From assembly GCA_023053685.1 (NCBI GenBank), contig JALIGW010000003.1:45144496-45208495 (forward strand): 64,000 nucleotides of DNA. Reading direction: 5' to 3'. How positions within the stretch are numbered: the first letter of the stretch is position 1; each line of letters begins with the position of its first letter. The notes under the pieces are model-generated. The model saw only the letters and a list, made by a program, of their open reading frames with translations, searched no databases and was not told the origin of the DNA. A program made the translations under genes and the position numbers. This DNA comes from Diadophis punctatus similis. Taxonomy: Eukaryota > Chordata > Lepidosauria > Squamata > Dipsadidae. Below are positions 25,270 through 64,000 of the stretch, piece after piece.

Positions 25270-26838
25270 TCTTCCTCCATCACCTGATAAAGTATTCCTG
25301 CTTCCTTCTCTTCCCCTCCCCCCTTTCTATCTTGTTTGGCTGCATTTTCTCCCTGTCATAAATCCCACCCACCCACGTCTTATTTTCTACCCACTCATCC
25401 CATTCTACCCATTTTGCTGCCTGTTCACTTTGTTGCTACTTTTTCTATCCTCAGTCTTACCTCCTGATCCAGGATATATCCCTCCTCCTTCTACCTACTC
25501 CTTAAATCCATTCTTTTTTCCATCTCAGGACCTGATTTTGTCCTGCTGGTCTTCCCAATGTAGGATACTACTTTGTCCAACACAGGATCTAGCTCAATTC
25601 TTCCAGATTTATTTCACCGATTATTTTTGTTGTTCTTGTTCCCATGTTGTTTTCATTACTTCAGTACCATGGGTAGAAAAGAAATACACTTCAGGAGTAT
25701 AGTGTACTATCTCTGTGTGAGGGTAAATATGATTCATTTGATCACAGAGTTCACTGGTGATGGGCCAGTTACTGTTTCTCAGCCCAGCCTGTGCAGTGGG
25801 GTTTTTTTGGGGGGTAGGGGAGAAATGAACCTTAGAGGTGACTGTCATGTAACCATCTTGAGCTCTCAGAAGAAATTTTGGATATAAATGCATAAATCAA
25901 TAAATACATTTTCTGTGACCCATTCAGGAAAATAAATATCTCTCCAAAGTGTCCTTTTTAAAAGAGAGGTCTACTATGATATATGAAAATTGTTGCCTTT
26001 TCTTGTTCTCTCTCCCATTCTTCTCTTTTTTTAGGGAGGCAGGAATGAAAAACAGACATAAATTTTGTTGTTCTGAAGGATAAAGATTAGAGGTAGCTGG
26101 GTAACTTTGGAAGTTATACAAATTTTCTTCTTATTTAATTATTCATTATTAGGTAAATAATGAAATATCTAAGATTTTTCCACATCCAACAGTAGCAAAA
26201 ATAGGTCCAAATTCAAACAACATTGTAGAAGAACAGTCTCCTTAACTCTCTTAAATGTTCATATTGATGCTTTAATAAGAAATAATTGTATATGTATAAA
26301 ATGTACATATCACAATAATTTTCTAGGACTTAGGTGCTAATTTATTATTAAAAATATCTCTGTCCCATTTTAAGATGTGTCATCTTCCTGAACTGTGATC
26401 TATTTCTTTCTTCCCTTTAATTCATTTGTGTCAAGAACCAAATAGCCTTTTGGGGTTACAGCTGGTGACCTGTGTTACATATGTGTTCTGTGGCATTTCA
26501 ACCTACTTCTTATAACAGTGAAAAAACTACAGAAAATTAATATGCCTCCCAGGCTTCACTGGAATGGGAATAAAACCAAGATGGTAAAAGGAAGAAATAG
26601 AGGTAGCAAAATGACTTCATCCACTATCATTATCAGTTTCTTGCATTATCTCTGTGGGAGTGAGACTCTCTTAAAAAGGCTCTCCAGCCATGTATTAATT
26701 TTTTAATGATTTCTACTGTTTATATTCATTTATTATTAACATATGGAGAAATTGTCATGTAATAGATGGCAGCATTTGGAGTAACGTTTAATAGAGCAGT
26801 TTCTCATAATTCATTCAAGTTTGTATTTGTTTGCAAAG
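25270..26838 (+). other. FKBP5: Intron 1, 3' part
   Basis: Pyrimidine-rich DNA (25260-25560) and AT-rich DNA up to the exon 2 acceptor TTTGTTTGCAAAG/GC at 26838/26839. No repeat family or gene seen. Confidence 0.5.
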
Positions 26839-26847
26839 GCTCTGCCT

Positions 26848-26860
26848 ATGAAATGAGACC

Positions 26861-26864
<4 letters not shown>
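26848..26864 (+). promoter_or_regulatory. FKBP5: Two minimal upstream ORFs at the start codon
   Basis: ATG AAA TGA (26848-26856) and ATG AGA CCA TGA (26853-26864) lie directly before and overlapping the main ATG. The stop of the second overlaps the start codon (ATGA). Such arrangements can tune initiation; whether they are used is not shown by sequence. Confidence 0.5.
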
Positions 26865-61810
<34,946 letters not shown>

Positions 61811-63401
61811 CTGTGCAGCAGAAGGACAATCCTGAATTTAGCCTGCACCCAGACAGGTTTCTGAAGAACTCAGAAATTCTACAGTGTTTAATGTAAAGTT
61901 TGTTTCAATAGGCATTATTGTGGAAGCAAAAGCCTATCCAGATGCTTCACAAGAAATGATAAAATTACTGCCACTGCTGTGACCATGCTCAGCAGTGCAC
62001 CATAAAACAAGGACAGCATGGGACCACTTCAAGTGGAACAAATGGTTCAGTAACAAATACCCACAATGATTCTTGATTATAGATGGCTCAGAGCTCATTT
62101 CAGTTTGCATCAGGCAGTGACCAGGATACGGCCCTACGGTGATAAGAATGCAGGAGCTGTCCGTTGTATAGATTTGGCATTGCATTTGGTTGTGTTTGTG
62201 GTAGCAGCACCACATGGGTATATTCTGCATGCCAGAAAGAAAGGCCCAAGTGCTACCAATTCAAGGTACCACTCTCGTGTTAGTAGAATCAAGTGGAAAG
62301 CAGTTTGAAAAGTCAGACTCCTGAGATTTTATTCTCTCTGTCTTGTAGTTCCAATGGGTTTCTGTAGCACAATAGTTTCTCAGGGAACTGAGTAGTCCAA
62401 ATCGTGCTATTATTGTTGTTCTTGTTATTAAACGATTGCTTGCTGGCAAAGTCCCCAAGCTATTGATGACTGAGTACAGCAGAAATGCCAGCTTCTAGGT
62501 GTGAGCATTTTCCACCTCTCATTCCCCACTGGGGTATAATATGATCAGCAACAAACAGCGCTGATTAGCTGCTGCAGAAGAAGGGAAAGGAATCTGGACT
62601 GAACGAGGCCATTTTTTCCCCTCCTCTCCAGGATCAGTTGGGTATGGACATAGGGATGCTCGAGGACAGTAGCCTTTCCCCTTTTTCATGCTGTGTGGGG
62701 CAAATGTATGCAGAGTAATCAACTTGAATTACGTGTTGAGACCTATTGAATGCATTGCTCAAGTTTATATATAACATGATAGCAATCAGGATATTTTTTA
62801 AAAAAAAGAAAGAAAAACATTTTCTTTCAGAAAAAAATCATTATGATTGGTTCTATCAGTAATACGGTGACATGTTTTGCAACATTAAAAACACTTTTAG
62901 AAACTAAATTCCTAATTCGGTTTTAAAACTTTTTGCTCATTCTGGGAATCCTTCTTTAAACTCTTGTTTGGATCCCCCTGAAGCTATCAGCTTGTTTTTG
63001 AATGCTTTGTAAAACAAAGTGGGTCCATTCTCAATGCTATAAATCAGGGGTCTCCAACCTTGGCAACTTTTAAGACTTGTGGACTTCAACTCCCAGAATT
63101 GAAGAATTGGGAGTTGAAGTCCACAAGTCTTAAAGTTGCCAAGGTTGGAGACCCCTGCTATAAATGGTAGGGCTGGGCAGTGTTTTAGACGTGAAGGTGA
63201 AAAAACTGATTCAGAGTGCACGAAAGTACAAACACCACCTATCTGCAACTCCTTAAACCAAACCCATCTTTTTCCAGAATCACACACCAAACCTTCAGGA
63301 GATCCCGGGAAAAGGTGAGGCTGCTTCAGGAAAATGGCTTTGAATCTGAAGTGCCAAACCATTTTGCCTTCAAATCCAAAACATCACTCAGCCCTAATAA
63401 A
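61811..63401 (+). other. FKBP5: FKBP5 3' UTR (end uncertain)
   Basis: Follows the stop codon. Candidate polyadenylation hexamers are ATTAAA at 62427-62432, ATTAAA at 62884-62889 and AATAAA at 63396-63401; the sequence alone does not decide between them. Mammalian FKBP5 has a long 3' UTR, so the transcript could pass all three. Confidence 0.5.
63045..63157. mobile_element. Palindromic hAT MITE
   Basis: Arms of about 52 bp, almost perfectly inverted, with CAGGGGTCTCCAACCTTGGC termini and a short GAAGAATT-type loop. The duplication is CTATAAAT at 63037-63044 and 63158-63165. Shares the GTGGACTTCAACTCCCAGAA core with 32675-32824. Confidence 0.93.
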
Positions 63402-63925
63402 TATTTCTTAAATATTTTTTTTCAGGATAAAGAAGTGAGTTTTTCCTGCAGATGGCCCATATCAGTCTGCATTCTATCTCAATCATTCATTAATAGCACT
63501 GAAATTCATTTGAGTGTTCATTCCTAGGGAAATATAATTTTATTTAAGCCCCATTGAAATGGCAGCATGTTTGCCTCATTGCTTTCAATGGTGCTTATGA
63601 AACTAATTCTTTTCTCTGGGCCTGGGTCAACATGTTTACTGATCTGTGATGGAACATTACATTTCATTGTGCATAGAGCTGTACCTCCATTACAGAATGT
63701 GTCGGGCATTTTGCTTTCCTGTATGTCAAATGGGCAACACTGCTATATTTTAAATTCATTTAGTATTTTCAATGTTAATTTCTCTCAGTTTAACACATGC
63801 TTAACTTTTTTTTCCCTGGTGGTTTTCTTCTCTGATAAAATGCAGTTTTATGTTCTTTTCTTCTTCCTTTCTTTTCTCATTGAAATCATTTTTCTCTCTT
63901 TTCTTCTATTATTCCACTGTTTAAT
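63165..63925 (+). other. Downstream flank or distal 3' UTR
   Basis: No second gene recognised; frames here are short and featureless. Confidence 0.45.
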
Positions 63926-63931
63926 CATATC

Positions 63932-64000
63932 CAGGTAATCCTCGACTTACTACAGTTCATTTAGTGACTGTTTGAAGTTACAACAGCACTGAAAAAAGAG
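63932..64000. mobile_element. Mariner/Tigger-like element, left end, cut by window
   Basis: CAGGTAATCCTCGACTTACT and ACAGTTCATTTAGTGACTG match the left end of the 18641-18993 copy. Continues beyond the window. Confidence 0.7.

Noticed and set aside
25217..25702. 161-codon ORF in intron 1
   Set aside because: Pyrimidine-rich low-complexity translation without domain features or splice context.

Overview
The window is a piece of a squamate reptile genome, most likely an advanced (colubroid) snake. Evidence for this is the CR1-type LINEs with an AATAG microsatellite tail (about 27907-28013), many young hAT miniature elements with perfect 8-bp target duplications, reptile-type L1 and L2-like LINEs, tRNA-derived SINEs, and the vertebrate exon/intron layout of the one host gene.

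That gene is FKBP5 (FKBP51, the Hsp90/steroid-receptor co-chaperone), on the + strand across most of the window. A CpG island at about 9240-10110 holds the promoter and a non-coding first exon with a splice donor at 9706. Ten coding exons follow: 26861-26965, 31306-31450, 37260-37402, 41667-41781, 55404-55560, 56362-56452, 57288-57371, 58008-58193, 60873-61112 and 61706-61810. They join in frame to 1371 nt (456 residues plus stop), have GT/AG borders throughout, and align without gaps to human FKBP51 until the acidic C-terminal tail. The protein has an FK1 prolyl isomerase domain, an FK2 domain and a three-TPR Hsp90 clamp. The 3' UTR starts at 61811; its end is not certain.

Region by region: 1-9240 is upstream flank with LINE debris, a hAT element and a 160-bp duplication. 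9240-9705 is promoter and exon 1. 9706-26838 is intron 1, mostly unique AT-rich DNA plus old LINEs, mariner-type elements and a 1.7-kb CACTG-ended DNA element carrying a broken gene of an uncharacterised family. Introns 2-4 hold a near full-length CR1-like LINE, a perfect 150-bp palindrome, a 2.5-kb composite hAT element and an L2-like LINE. Intron 5 (13.6 kb) holds a perfect glucocorticoid response element at 44781-44795, a CR1-like LINE nested inside an L1, and a GC-rich palindromic block with long dinucleotide arrays. Introns 6-10 hold SINEs, a TA-flanked DNA transposon and an old CR1.

The most notable observations are: (1) the CACTG-ended element at 22045-23769, with matching inverted termini and a TTA duplication, which links an orphan repetitive gene family to a possible EnSpm/CACTA-like transposon; (2) the consensus steroid-receptor palindrome in intron 5; (3) transposons inserted within about 15-25 nt of the exon 5 and exon 3 splice acceptors; (4) valine at FKBP51 position 119, a residue that matters for FKBP51/FKBP52 difference; (5) a perfect 75-bp-arm hairpin MITE. 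I found no second intact host gene.
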